Part shown: positions 27,398-36,034 of the stretch, one piece after another
How the letters are laid out: each line of letters begins with the position of its first letter
Numbering within the stretch: position 1 is the stretch's first letter
DNA from: Agromyces agglutinans
GTDB lineage: Bacteria; Actinomycetota; Actinomycetes; Actinomycetales; Microbacteriaceae
Direction: 5' to 3'
DNA: 64,000 nucleotides
Assembly (NCBI RefSeq): GCF_009647605.1
Contig: NZ_WJIF01000002.1
Location: forward strand, 62,001-126,000
The notes under the pieces: model-generated
The model's input: the letters and a program-made list of their open reading frames with translations, nothing else
Database searches by the model: none
Told to the model about the DNA's origin: nothing
Program-made: the position numbers and the translations under genes

Positions 27398-28546
27398 TCA
27401 GCGCAGCAGGAGGTTGGGCTGGAGGAGGTAGCGATAGCTGTCGTTGCCCGCCTGCTCGCGCGAGGTCTGGCTCGTGATCAGCACCGGGCCAGGCTTGTTC
27501 GGGTTCTCGGTCTTCGTGAACGAGATCCGGACGAACTCGCTCGGCACGGCCGAGAGGCCGTCGAGGAGGAACTGGGGCTTCAGCGAGACGACCGTGTCGT
27601 CGCCCGTGAGGATCGCGTCGATCGACTCGGATGCCTGCGCCTGCTCGCTGCCGATCGCCTCGAGCGTGAGCCCGTCGGCGGAGAAGGAGTACCGGAGTGC
27701 CGCCTCGCGCTCGAGCACCAGCGCCACGCGTCGCGTCGCCTCGATGAGGTCGGCCGTGTTCATCACGGCGTAGTTGTCGACGGTCTCGGGGAACAGCCGG
27801 CGCACGGGCGGGAAGTTGCCCTTGATGAGCAGGCTCGTGACGGTCTTCTTGTCGGCGCTGAACGCGATCAGCTCGCGGTCGTCGCGGCTCGTGATCGCGA
27901 CGGTGATGGTGCCCGAGTGGCCGAGCGTCTTGCCGACCTCCTGCAGGGTGCGCGCCGGCACGAGCGCCGTGTGCGTCTCTTCGGATGCCACGGCGCCGCC
28001 GTCCCAGGCGATCTCGCGGATCGCGACGCGGTAGCGGTCGGTGGCCACGAGGCTCAGGCTGTTCTCGCGCACCTCGAGCTGCACGCCGGTGATGACGGGC
28101 GTGACGTCGTCGCGCGACGCGGCCACGGCGACCTGCGCGACGGCGGCCGAGAACTCGTCGGCGGGGACGACGCCGGTCTGCTCGCCGATCTCGGGGATCG
28201 AGGGATATTCCTCGACCGGCATCGAGAGCAGCGTGAAGCTCGCGGAACCGCAGGTCACCGAGATTCGCGACTCCTCGGTCGCGATGCGGACCGGCGCGTT
28301 CGGCAGCCGGCCGGCGATCTCTGCCAGGAGGCGGCCCGAGACGAGCACGGTGCCGGGCTCCTCGACGTCGGCCTGGATCTCGGTCTGGCTGGAGACCTCG
28401 TAGTCGAACGACGAGAGCACGAGGCCGCTGTCGCTCGCCTGGATGAGCACGCCCGAGAGGATCGGCAGCGTGGTGCGCTGGGGCAGCAGCTTGACGGCGA
28501 AGGACACGGCCTCACTGAAGACGTCGCGATTGACCTGGAACTTCAC
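27398..28546 (-). CDS. dnaN: DNA polymerase III beta sliding clamp
   Basis: Beta clamp (382 aa), the processivity ring of the replisome. Three clamp domains are visible, opening with KFQVNRDVFSEAVSFAVKLLP and continuing through LLAEIAGRLP and SLVATDRYRVAIRE. The C terminus (...SYRYLLQPNLLLR) departs from the usual LMPMR ending but keeps length. The GTG at 28546 is selected because GGGAG lies 4-5 bases upstream and it matches the family start; the longer form would enter the origin. Confidence 0.97.
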   Translation of the reverse strand: MKFQVNRDVFSEAVSFAVKLLPQRTTLPILSGVLIQASDSGLVLSSFDYEVSSQTEIQADVEEPGTVLVSGRLLAEIAGRLPNAPVRIATEESRISVTCGSASFTLLSMPVEEYPSIPEIGEQTGVVPADEFSAAVAQVAVAASRDDVTPVITGVQLEVRENSLSLVATDRYRVAIREIAWDGGAVASEETHTALVPARTLQEVGKTLGHSGTITVAITSRDDRELIAFSADKKTVTSLLIKGNFPPVRRLFPETVDNYAVMNTADLIEATRRVALVLEREAALRYSFSADGLTLEAIGSEQAQASESIDAILTGDDTVVSLKPQFLLDGLSAVPSEFVRISFTKTENPNKPGPVLITSQTSREQAGNDSYRYLLQPNLLLR

Positions 28547-29011
28547 GGTTCTCCCGTCGTGGAGGTGCTGAATCGAACCCATGCTAGCGGCTGGGCTCCG
28601 ATCGGTCCCGGGCGAACCGCTCTGGGCGCGCCCCGATCACGAGGTTGCCGATCGCCCCCTTTCAATCACTCTTTCTCTTAACGGTGTTAACCGTTGTGGA
28701 AACTGTGGATGGTGTGAGGTGTTCGGCGCAGGGGTGCGGATCCGAGCCTGTCGGGTCTGTGCACGGTGTGTGGAATCCGCGTCGGATCCGGTCCGGCGAT
28801 GTCGTCGCCCTCGACGCGCCATCCACAGGCGATGCCGACGTCTCCCCAGCCGCCAGACGGTTGCTCGTTAACAATCCACAGCTTTTCCACACTTGTGGGG
28901 AACGGTCGTGAGCGGCCCGCTGGGCGCGCCGAAGCACCGCTTCCCGCGGGCGGACGAGCGGGCGACGGGGCATCCGATTCGATGCGACATCCGACCGGAT
29001 GCGGCATCCGA
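28547..29011. other. Chromosomal replication origin oriC (dnaA-dnaN intergenic region)
   Basis: This 465-bp gap between dnaA and dnaN is the usual actinobacterial oriC position. It contains degenerate DnaA-box-like 9-mers: forward CCATCCACA (28819), CAATCCACA (28872) and TTTTCCACA (28883); reverse TGTGGAAAC (28695), TGTGGATGG (28704), TGTGGAATC (28769) and TGTGGGGAA (28894). None is a perfect TTATCCACA. An AT-richer, pyrimidine-biased stretch with two GTTAAC words (about 28660-28692 and 28867-28873) may be the unwinding region. Function is by position and composition. Confidence 0.85.
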
Positions 29012-30508
29012 TCAGCGGACGCGACTGGTCTGCTTGATGCGTGCCGTCAACTCGGTGACCTGGTTGTAGATCGACCGACGCTCCTTCATGAGCTCGGAGA
29101 TCTTCTTGTTCGCGTACATCACGGTCGTATGGTCGCGGTTGCCGAAGAGCTGCCCGATCTTCGGCAGCGAGAGGCTCGTGAGCTCGCGGCAGAGGTACAT
29201 CGCGATCTGGCGCGCCGTCGCCACGGCCTGCGAGCGGCTCGAGCCGTACAGGTCGTCGACCGTGAGCTTGAAGTAGTCGGCCGTCACCGTGATGATGTCG
29301 ACCGGCGCGACGACGTTGTCGGTGTCGTCGGTGATCAGGTCCTTCAACACCGTCTGCACGAGGGGCATGTCGACCGGCGTGCGGTTCAGGCTCGCGAACG
29401 CGGTCACGCGGATGAGGGTTCCCTCGAGCTCGCGGATGTTGCTGGAGACCTTCGAGGCCATGTACTCGAGGATGTCGTCGGGCACCTGGAGGCGCTCGGA
29501 CTGTGCCTTCTTTCGGAGGATCGCGATACGCGTCTCGAGGTCGGGCGCCTGGACGTCGGTGATCAGGCCCCACTCGAAGCGGCTGCGCATCCGGTCCTCG
29601 AAGCCCGTGAGGTGCTTCGGCGGCACGTCGCTCGTGATCACGACCTGTTTGTTGTGATCGTGCAGCGTGTTGAAGGTGTGGAAGAACGCCTCCTGCGTCT
29701 CCGCCTTGCCCTGGAGGAACTGGATGTCGTCGATGAGCAGGATGTCGATGTTGCGGTAGCGCTGCTGGAACAGCGAGCCGCGATTGTTCGCGATCGAGTT
29801 GATGAAGTCGTTGGTGAACTCCTCGGAGCTCACGTACCGAACCCGGATTCCCGGGTACAGGCTCATCGCGTAGTGCCCGATGGCGTGCAGCAGGTGGGTC
29901 TTGCCGAGGCCCGAGTCGCCGTAGATGAACAGCGGGTTGTACGCCTTGGCCGGCGCCTCGGCCACGGCGACGGCCGCGGCGTGGGCGAAGCGATTGGACT
30001 GGCCGATGACGAAGCTGTCGAAGGCGTACTTCGGGTTCAGCCGGGAATCGCGCGGGCGGTCGCCGCCCGCGGATTCGAAGACCGGGTGCGGGGCGCCCGT
30101 GAAATCGGATGCCTCGGCGAGGCCGTCGTCGTATCCGGACGAGGAGCCGACTCCCCCGATCGTCGCGGAGAGTCCGCCGATGCCGACCGGACCGGCCGGC
30201 GCCGAGAGCTCGTCGCCCGACTCGGCGGCGCGCGCCTCCTCCAGCTCGGGGTTCACGACGACGTAGAAGGAGGTCACCGGGCTGGCTGCCTCGATGAACC
30301 CCATCGCCTGGAGCAGCGGCACGCGCATGCGCTGGTTGAGCATGCTCGCCGTGAAGTCGTTGGGCACCTCGAGGTAGAAGGTGCCGGCCGCGATGCCCTT
30401 GGGTTCGACGAGGTTCAGGAACCCCTGCAGCATCGGGGTGATGGCGGCGTCGCCGGAGAGGCGGTCGAGGACCGTCGCCCACGTCTCCGAGATGGGCTGT
30501 TCCGTCAT
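29012..30508 (-). CDS. dnaA: Chromosomal replication initiator DnaA
   Basis: DnaA (498 aa): N-terminal DnaB-interacting domain (about 1-95), Gly/Ser/Asp-rich linker (to about 165), AAA+ domain with Walker A GDSGLGKTH (around residue 200) and Walker B ILLIDDIQF, and the DNA-binding helix-turn-helix signature LPKIGQLFGNRDHTTVMYANKKI at the C terminus. The ATG at 30508 is chosen over upstream in-frame codons that would add an Arg-rich stretch; it gives the typical short start TEQPISETWATVLDRL. It fires away from rpmH and towards oriC. Confidence 0.99.
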   Translation of the reverse strand: MTEQPISETWATVLDRLSGDAAITPMLQGFLNLVEPKGIAAGTFYLEVPNDFTASMLNQRMRVPLLQAMGFIEAASPVTSFYVVVNPELEEARAAESGDELSAPAGPVGIGGLSATIGGVGSSSGYDDGLAEASDFTGAPHPVFESAGGDRPRDSRLNPKYAFDSFVIGQSNRFAHAAAVAVAEAPAKAYNPLFIYGDSGLGKTHLLHAIGHYAMSLYPGIRVRYVSSEEFTNDFINSIANNRGSLFQQRYRNIDILLIDDIQFLQGKAETQEAFFHTFNTLHDHNKQVVITSDVPPKHLTGFEDRMRSRFEWGLITDVQAPDLETRIAILRKKAQSERLQVPDDILEYMASKVSSNIRELEGTLIRVTAFASLNRTPVDMPLVQTVLKDLITDDTDNVVAPVDIITVTADYFKLTVDDLYGSSRSQAVATARQIAMYLCRELTSLSLPKIGQLFGNRDHTTVMYANKKISELMKERRSIYNQVTELTARIKQTSRVR

Positions 30509-30932
30509 CGTTCCCCGCAATCGTCTGCGCGCGCCGCGCCGCTCGTCGGTCCCCCGATCGACGTGACAAGCGGCGCCGGGCAAGTGTTCACCGGTTATCC
30601 ACGGCCTGTGGGCAGTCCCTGTCGAAACCGCGGAATTCCGCGTTCGAGGCTGGGGATAACTGGTCTCAAACCGTACCGAATGAGCGCCCGCCCGACAAAT
30701 GCCGCAACGGGGATCAAGTCGCCCGCGCGTGTCGTTCCACAGCTCGCGCGCAGCCTCGTGGGATACTGTCGAGTTCGATCCGCGCCTCCCGAGCCGGCGG
30801 CCGGTTTGACCGCGCGCCGTTCAGGCCGTAGTTTTAATCAGTTGACCGCAGCCCTCACGGGCACCCAGTTTTCCCGACGACCGCACGTGTGACGCGATCG
30901 CTCGAGGAGATCCGAATCGCCGGAGAAGAAGA
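30509..30932. promoter_or_regulatory. dnaA-rpmH divergent intergenic region with DnaA-box-like sites
   Basis: This 424-bp gap holds the dnaA promoter and the rpmH promoter. One-mismatch DnaA boxes are TTATCCACG (30595-30603) and TGGGGATAA (30651-30659, reverse strand), consistent with DnaA autoregulation. No gene is visible in it. Confidence 0.6.
30806..30834 (+). promoter_or_regulatory. Candidate rpmH promoter TTGACC-N17-TAGTTT
   Basis: TTGACC (30806-30811) and TAGTTT (30829-30834) are separated by 17 bases, about 100 bp before the rpmH ATG. It is the best sigma-70-like match in the gap. Confidence 0.5.
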
Positions 30933-31070
30933 ATGAGCAAGCGTACCTTCCAGCCGAACAACCGCCGCCGCGCCAAGAAGCACGGCTTCCGCCTGCGTAT
31001 GCGCACGCGCGCCGGTCGCGCCATCCTCTCGGCTCGCCGCCGCAAGGGTCGCACCGAACTCTCCGCGTAG
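30933..31070 (+). CDS. rpmH: Ribosomal protein bL34
   Basis: A 45-residue, very basic 50S protein: [20 protein letters not shown], then [19 protein letters not shown], which is the complete L34 signature. GGAG lies 8-9 bases before the ATG. It leads the operon rpmH-rnpA-yidD-yidC-jag-rsmG. It is divergent from dnaA, as in nearly all bacteria with this origin arrangement. Confidence 0.98.
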   Translation: MSKRTFQPNNRRRAKKHGFRLRMRTRAGRAILSARRRKGRTELSA

Positions 31071-31077
31071 TCACTCG

Positions 31078-31425
31078 GTGCTCGCCAAAGCCAACCGCAT
31101 CACGAGCGCCGACGACTATCGCAGTGTCGTGCGCCGTGGTGCGAAGGTCGCCGGTGCCCACACCGTGAGCTATGTGCGTTCACGGCAGGCGGGCTCCGAC
31201 GCGCGCTTCGGCTTCATCGTCTCCAAGAAGGTCGGCACCGCCGTCCGCCGCAATCTCGTCCGCCGGCGCCTGAAGGCGGCCGGGCATGAGATGGTCCGCG
31301 ACGGCGCCGCCGGCTTCGACCTGGTGGTCCGCGCCCTGCCGTCTGCGGCAGGCGCGGACTTCTCGGCGTTGCGCGACGAACTCCGCCGCGCCGCAGCCCG
31401 CACGGATGGAGCATTCCGTGCGTGA
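31078..31425 (+). CDS. rnpA: Ribonuclease P protein component
   Basis: RnpA (115 aa) binds the RNase P RNA and helps remove 5' leaders from pre-tRNAs. The family RNR motif is in KKVGTAVRRNLVRRRLK (about residues 45-61). GTG start 7 bp after rpmH. Its 3' end overlaps the yidD start. Confidence 0.96.
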   Translation: MLAKANRITSADDYRSVVRRGAKVAGAHTVSYVRSRQAGSDARFGFIVSKKVGTAVRRNLVRRRLKAAGHEMVRDGAAGFDLVVRALPSAAGADFSALRDELRRAAARTDGAFRA

Positions 31426-31816
31426 CGTGGCGCTCTTCCTCATCCTCGTTCCGCGGAACGTCGGTGTCCTGGTGCTTCGCGCCTACCGCAAGCTCATCTC
31501 TCCCCTGTACGGCGACGTCTGCCGCTACTACCCGTCGTGCTCGGCGTACGGGCTGGGATCGGTGCAGCAGCGCGGCCTCGTCATCGGCGGCATCCTGACG
31601 GCGTGGCGCATCCTGCGGTGCAACCCCTGGAGCGCCGGCGGCATCGATGACGTGCGGCCGCCCGCCCACCACCGCTACCGCGTCACCCGGTTCGGCTGGG
31701 TGCTGCCCGCCGCGTGGGTTCCGTTCGACACCGCCGCCGAGTCGCACGACCACTCCGACCACTCGCACGAGGCCGCGGTGCCCGTGCCCTCCGCCGCCAG
31801 TTCCCGAAAGGCCTGA
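31418..31816 (+). CDS. yidD: Membrane protein insertion efficiency factor YidD
   Basis: YidD (132 aa from the GTG at 31418) assists YidC-dependent membrane insertion. The hallmark is YRKLISPLYGDVCRYYPSCSAYGL with three cysteines, followed by GGILTAWRILRCNPWSAGG. A His/Asp-rich tail (SHDHSDHSHE) extends beyond the usual 70-100 residues. The GTG at 31418 has GGAG 6 bases upstream; an ATG at 31406 is the alternative. It overlaps rnpA by 8 bp. Confidence 0.93.
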   Translation: MRDVALFLILVPRNVGVLVLRAYRKLISPLYGDVCRYYPSCSAYGLGSVQQRGLVIGGILTAWRILRCNPWSAGGIDDVRPPAHHRYRVTRFGWVLPAAWVPFDTAAESHDHSDHSHEAAVPVPSAASSRKA

Positions 31817-31824
31817 CCTCCCGC

Positions 31825-32787
31825 ATGGATCCCATCAGCATCATCCTCTGGCCCATCAAGTGGGTCATCGAGCTGATCCTCGTCGCGTTCCACTCCCTGT
31901 GGTCCTTCATCGGCATGGATCCCGACGCCGGCGTCACCTGGGTGCTGTCGATCGTCGGCCTCGTCATCGTGGTGCGCGCCGCGCTGATCCCCATCTTCGT
32001 GCGGCAGATCAAGAGCCAGCGCCGAATGCTCGAGGTCGCCCCTCAGCTGAAGAAGATCCAGGACAAGTACAAGGGCAAGAAGGACCAGTTCTCTCGCGAG
32101 GCCATGTCGCGCGAGACCATGGACCTCTACAAGCGCACGGGGACCAACCCGCTCTCGTCCTGCCTCCCGCTGCTGCTGCAGATGCCGATCTTCTTCGGCC
32201 TCTACTCGGTGCTGAACGACGCGCAGCACGACAAGGCCGGCGTCGGCCTCTTCACGCAGGACCTCGCGAACTCGTTCGCCAACTCGGAGTTCCTCGGCGC
32301 ACCGCTCAAGGGCACCTTCATCGGTGCCGTGAACGGCGAGTACCCGTGGCAGGTCATGGTCGTCGCCGTGACGATGATCATCCTGATGACCGCGTCGCAG
32401 TTCATCACGCAGCTCCAGATCGTCTCCAAGAACATGTCGCCCGAGACCAAGGCCAGCCCGATGTTCCGGCAGCAGCGCATCCTGCTGTACCTGCTCCCCC
32501 TCGTGTTCGCGTTCTCGGGTGTCGCCTTCCCGATCGGTGTCATGTTCTACTGGCTCGTCTCGAACTTCTGGACCATGGGTCAGCAGTTCGTCGTCATTCG
32601 GAACATGCCGACGCCCGGTAGCGAGGCCGCCGCGGCCCGCGAGGCTCGCCTCGCGAAGAAGGGCAAGCTCGTCGTCGAGGAGCCCGCACCCACCGAGGAA
32701 CCGACGAAGAAGCAGCCCACGCAGCGCCAGCAGCCCGTCGGCAAGCAGCGCGCCAAGAAGCAGAACAACCAGGGGAACAAATCATGA
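31825..32787 (+). CDS. yidC: Membrane protein insertase YidC
   Basis: YidC/Oxa1 insertase (320 aa) of the Gram-positive type, lacking the large periplasmic domain. Five hydrophobic segments are visible; the first is near 1-25, and the core includes RAALIPIFVRQIKSQRRM with the conserved arginine of the hydrophilic groove and the cytoplasmic hairpin KKIQDKYKGKK. The C-terminal tail is basic, Gln/Lys-rich (about 285-320), as for ribosome contact. It lies 8 bp after yidD and overlaps jag by ATGA. Confidence 0.96.
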   Translation: MDPISIILWPIKWVIELILVAFHSLWSFIGMDPDAGVTWVLSIVGLVIVVRAALIPIFVRQIKSQRRMLEVAPQLKKIQDKYKGKKDQFSREAMSRETMDLYKRTGTNPLSSCLPLLLQMPIFFGLYSVLNDAQHDKAGVGLFTQDLANSFANSEFLGAPLKGTFIGAVNGEYPWQVMVVAVTMIILMTASQFITQLQIVSKNMSPETKASPMFRQQRILLYLLPLVFAFSGVAFPIGVMFYWLVSNFWTMGQQFVVIRNMPTPGSEAAAAREARLAKKGKLVVEEPAPTEEPTKKQPTQRQQPVGKQRAKKQNNQGNKS

Positions 32788-33278
32788 CCGACGTGCAGCA
32801 GGAGACCGCCGAGCGTTCCATCGCGCAACTCGAAGAAGAGGGCGACATCGCGGCCGATTACATCGAGGAGCTTCTCGACATCTGCGACCTCGACGGGGAC
32901 ATCGACATCGATGCCCGCAACGGTCGTGCCTACGTGTCGGTGAACGCCGGCGAGGGCGCGAACCTGCGCCTGCTCTCGAAGAGCGAGACCGTCACGGCAC
33001 TGCAGGAGCTCACGAGGCTCGCGGTGCAGACCAAGACGGGGGCTTTCTCCCGGCTCATCCTCGACATCGGTGGATCGCGGGACGCGCGGCGCGATGAGCT
33101 CGCGTCGCTGGTCGCGCGGGCGGCAGAGCGCATCGAGGGCGGAGCCGCCGAGGCGGCACTCCCCCCGATGTCGTCGTACGAGCGCAAGCTCGTGCACGAC
33201 CTCGTCGCCGAGCGCGGGTTCCACTCGGAGTCGCGCGGCGAGGGCGCCGACCGCCACACGGTGATCACGCACGGCTGA
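32784..33278 (+). CDS. jag: Jag/KhpB-like KH-R3H RNA-binding protein
   Basis: A 164-residue single-strand nucleic acid-binding protein. A KH domain (about 30-100, with ISVNAGEGANLRLLSKSETVTALQ-like GxxG region) and an R3H domain (about 100-164: SSYERKLVHDLVAERGFHSES) are present. The N-terminal Jag domain of firmicutes is missing, normal for actinobacteria. It is coupled to yidC by a 4-bp overlap. Confidence 0.93.
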   Translation: MTDVQQETAERSIAQLEEEGDIAADYIEELLDICDLDGDIDIDARNGRAYVSVNAGEGANLRLLSKSETVTALQELTRLAVQTKTGAFSRLILDIGGSRDARRDELASLVARAAERIEGGAAEAALPPMSSYERKLVHDLVAERGFHSESRGEGADRHTVITHG

Positions 33279-33298
33279 GCCGCTGCCGATCGACGCGC

Positions 33299-33314
33299 CG
33301 TTTCACGTGAAACA
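33299..33314. other. parS site 1 (CGTTTCACGTGAAACA)
   Basis: Fifteen of 16 bases match the ParB-binding consensus TGTTTCACGTGAAACA. The last A is the first base of the rsmG ATG, so ParB binding here would cover the gene start. Confidence 0.9.
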
Positions 33315-33949
33315 TGACTGACCGCCTCGACCTCGAGCCGGAGCCCGCCGCGGCCGCCGTCCTGTTCGGCGACCGCCTCGAACTCGGCCGTGCGTTCACC
33401 GAGTCGCTCGCACGCTACGGCGAAGAGCTCGGCCTCATCGGACCGCTGGAGCTGCCCCGACTCTGGACCCGGCACATCCTGAACTCGGCACTGGTCGCTC
33501 CCCTGCTGCGGTCCGGACGCGTCGGTGACGTCGGTTCGGGTGCCGGCCTGCCCGGCCTGGTGTTGGCCATCATCCGCGCCGATGTGTCGTTCACGCTCAT
33601 CGAGCCCATGGAGCGCCGAGTCGCGTGGCTCGAGCGCCAGGTCGCGGAACTCGGTCTCGAGAACGTCGACGTCGTCCGTGCGCGGGCTGAGGAGGCGAAG
33701 CTCAACGGTTCACTCGACCAGGTCACGGCCAGGGCAGTGAGCGCGCTTCGCACCCTGATTCCGATCACCGCTCCCCTGCTGCGGCCCGGCGGAGAACTCG
33801 TGCTCCTCAAGGGCGCCGGCGTCGACGGCGAGATCGGATCGGCCGAGAAGGCGTTCCGGAAGTTCAAGGTGCACGACGCCGAAGTGCTCGTACTCGGCGA
33901 GGGCGTCGTCAGCGAAGTCACCCGGGTGTTCCGCGCGAAGGTCGGCTGA
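33314..33949 (+). CDS. rsmG: 16S rRNA (guanine527-N7)-methyltransferase
   Basis: RsmG/GidB (211 aa) methylates G527 of 16S rRNA with S-adenosylmethionine. The SAM loop is VGDVGSGAGLPGLVLA, followed by LIEPMERRVAWLE and the RAVSALRTLIPITAPLL region. The mRNA has no Shine-Dalgarno; the ATG is the end of a parS site. A downstream start would delete conserved LFGDRLELG and is unlikely. It is 35 bp after jag and the last gene of the rpmH operon. Confidence 0.95.
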   Translation: MTDRLDLEPEPAAAAVLFGDRLELGRAFTESLARYGEELGLIGPLELPRLWTRHILNSALVAPLLRSGRVGDVGSGAGLPGLVLAIIRADVSFTLIEPMERRVAWLERQVAELGLENVDVVRARAEEAKLNGSLDQVTARAVSALRTLIPITAPLLRPGGELVLLKGAGVDGEIGSAEKAFRKFKVHDAEVLVLGEGVVSEVTRVFRAKVG

Positions 33950-34526
33950 TCGCAGCCGCCCTTCGGGGCGGCTGGATGTCGTGGGTGTGGCCCGGATGCG
34001 TCGGGTTCTCGAGCTCGTCGGTGCTCGACGCGTCGCGGCCGCTCTTGCTCGACCGCCGCTCGACCGTCGTGGCGTATTGTTCGCCGGATGCTCGTCGCCG
34101 TGCTCGTCGCACGCGTGGTCACCGACCTGTAGCTGGCTGTCGCACCGATGCGCCGCGGTGGCTGATGTGCTGACGTGTCGATGTGTCGATGTGCCCTGGT
34201 GTCGATGTGCCGCGGTGCCGATTTGCCGAGGTGCCGAGGTGGAGAAGTGCCGAAGTGCCGATGTGCCGATTTGCCGAAGTGTCGATTTTCCGATGCGTCG
34301 AAGTGCCGTGGCAATCGCCGGGGGGGTCGGGGGGCCGCGTCGGTTGAGTTGGGTGATGTGCGGGTCGAATCGAGTGGTCAGGTCGGTGCGGTGTCCCACG
34401 CCCTCACGTCGGTCATGCAGCAGCTTGAGCGGAGGATCGCTGAGCCACCCGAGTGGTTGGTCGCCGGTCTTCGCCGTACGTTCCACACTGGCGCAATCGG
34501 AGAGCGCCAGAGTCGAACGCGGGAGT
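33950..34526. other. Non-coding interval holding the octamer array
   Basis: The first part of the rsmG-parA gap. The only structure I see is the tandem octamer array (34167-34310) and short G-runs just after it (34319-34335). Open frames through it on either strand are Cys-rich or His/Arg-rich translations of the repeat and not convincing genes. Confidence 0.6.
34167..34310. repeat. 18-unit degenerate octamer tandem array, consensus GTGCCGAT
   Basis: The sequence divides without gaps into 18 consecutive 8-bp units, e.g. GTGTCGAT, GTGTCGAT, GTGCCCTG, GTGTCGAT, GTGCCGCG, GTGCCGAT, TTGCCGAG, GTGCCGAG, GTGGAGAA, GTGCCGAA, GTGCCGAT, GTGCCGAT and so on to GTGCCGTG. It lies 217 bp before parS site 2. 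Because 8 is not a multiple of 3 it reads as an eight-residue repeat in every frame. No function is known. Confidence 0.85.
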
Positions 34527-34542
34527 TGTTTCACGTGAAACA
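34527..34542. other. parS site 2 (perfect)
   Basis: Perfect 16-bp palindrome TGTTTCACGTGAAACA in the rsmG-parA intergenic region, the standard ParB-binding site. Confidence 0.97.
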
Positions 34543-35211
34543 TCGGCCAATGGAGGCTGATGTCGTGGGACTGATAGAGGCGCAGCAGTCAGCGAGTGGC
34601 GGCAGCCGTTGATGTCGTGATCGCCGTCGTGCGTCATCATGCGCGAACTCCCTGCATTCCAGGGGTCTGGATCGAACGAAAGGCGTTGCGCCGCGACCTG
34701 CCCCGGTCATGTGTACGTCGCTCCTGTGGCGGACTTTCGAGCAGCGTCACCGGCACGTCAACCTAGCGTGCCCGTTGGTCAGGCCCGGGCACCGGCCGAT
34801 GTTCCGTTGCTCACGGCTCGGACATGTCGTGGGTGTGCATCGGGCGAGGGCGGCCTCGAGTTGACGTGTCCACGGAGCGCGCCCTCCTCGGCTTCCGCGG
34901 ATGCGCGCCCACTCTCGGCACCGCAGCCGTCAGCTCGCAACCCGACTGCCAGCGGGGCTACCACCGACGCGGCTCCTGTCGCGGCCCGACCGTAGGAACC
35001 GGAGGTGGCCTACCTGCATGACCGAAACTCGATCGCATGCGCGCGTACGGACTTCGTTCTCGATGGCCGCCGGGGGCGGCGGACGCCGGTGAGCGGCACT
35101 CCGGTCACGCCGAGGAGTGGCTGACCCTGCCACCCGACACGCCGCACGGGTCATTGCCACCGAAGACGCGGTCATATCCAGCGACGCGGCGTGCCGGCCG
35201 CGGCAATCCAC
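34543..35211. other. Gene-free interval between parS 2 and the DUF6176 gene
   Basis: About 670 bp with less regular codon structure than neighbouring genes. Frames on both strands are short and Ser/Arg/Ala-rich. I see no gene, RNA or clear repeat, apart from the word ATGTCGTGGGTGTG shared with about 33976. Confidence 0.5.
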
Positions 35212-35550
35212 TCAGCCGCCCTGCGCTCCGTCTGCGCGCAGATCCAGCACGACCTCAGCCGGTGCGGGCCCGTCTCCGACCGCCAGCATGACGGCGCGAT
35301 GCTCAGCATCCACAATCCAAGGAGGGGCATCCGCTACGTCTCGTGAGCCGGCGAGATCGTCGGTCTGCATCGCGTACACGATGACCGGACCGTCGCTCGT
35401 ATCGATGATCATCGCGGCCTCATGATCGACTCCCTCAGCGGCGAGCGACTCCAGCGCTTCGGGCCGGCGAGGACCGTCGATCTCCCGCAACCAGCCAACC
35501 ACGCGATCACGCTGGTCCGAGCGGATACGACGCGCAACGAGGTGGATCAC
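35212..35550 (-). CDS. DUF6176 family protein
   Basis: A 112-residue protein that matches, from memory, the DUF6176 pattern: HLVARRIRSDQRDRVVGWLREIDGPRR, ALESLAAEGVDHEAAMIIDT, GPVIVYAMQTDD and a conserved end (EHRAVMLAVGDGPAPAEVVLDL). It looks like a small alpha/beta (dimeric ferredoxin-like) protein of unknown role. The GTG at 35550 gives the family start; no strong ribosome site is present. It lies antisense to the neighbouring genes inside the parS region, which suggests insertion into an ancestral intergenic gap. Confidence 0.75.
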   Translation of the reverse strand: MIHLVARRIRSDQRDRVVGWLREIDGPRRPEALESLAAEGVDHEAAMIIDTSDGPVIVYAMQTDDLAGSRDVADAPPWIVDAEHRAVMLAVGDGPAPAEVVLDLRADGAQGG

Positions 35551-36034
35551 CAGTTGAGACCAGACCCAGGGCCGCGACGCGCGCACGCATGCAGGACACG
35601 ACCCACCCTCGCTGCATGCGAGAGTCGGCCTCAGCTGATCGCCCGAGCCAGTGGGCATCGCGGCATTCAGCGGCGGAGCCGCTAGCCCTCGCACACCGTT
35701 TCCCCCACCGGGCAGGGCTCGACACGCTGCGGATGGCCATCTTGGTTGCGATGTTTCACGTGAAACATCGCGACGTCCGTGCGCGCGACTCGTTCAACGC
35801 AGACCGCCTACCTCCATGGCAGCCGAGAGATCAGGGCGCCGAGGATCGGGTCCATACGCCGTCGATCTACGCCCTCTCCACTTTCACATCGACCGACTCG
35901 GCGAAAAGTTCGCGGGACGACCGATTCACCGAGTCGCGAAGTCGCACGCCCCGGTTAGGCTGGTGTGTCAGGTCCGACGATCACTCTCGTGGGCGTCGGG
36001 CGTCAGCACGACGAGCGTGTTTGGAGAGTCGGGA
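35551..36034. promoter_or_regulatory. Upstream region of parA with parS site 3
   Basis: This gap holds parS site 3 and a possible -10 TAGGCT near 35955. The parA frame stays open across it, but no ribosome site occurs before the one used at 36035, so it is treated as non-coding. Confidence 0.5.
35752..35767. other. parS site 3 (perfect)
   Basis: Perfect TGTTTCACGTGAAACA, 283 bp before the chosen parA start. Confidence 0.97.

Noticed and set aside
34167-34310. CRISPR array
   Set aside because: Units are contiguous octamers without spacers, and no cas genes are present.
33710-34543. A 277-codon frame on - through the octamer array, starting MFHVKQ in parS
   Set aside because: It is a His/Arg/Ser translation of the repeat and runs antisense into rsmG; the parS-derived start has no ribosome site.
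34175-34612. A Cys-rich + frame (KCRCADLPKCR...) over the octamer array
   Set aside because: Periodicity follows from the 8-bp repeat in any frame; no start signal, no homology and poor codon structure after the repeat.
35651-36034. Extension of ParA upstream of 36035
   Set aside because: The frame is open, but no ribosome site precedes it, a promoter-like element lies inside, and the GGAG at 36035 is better placed.
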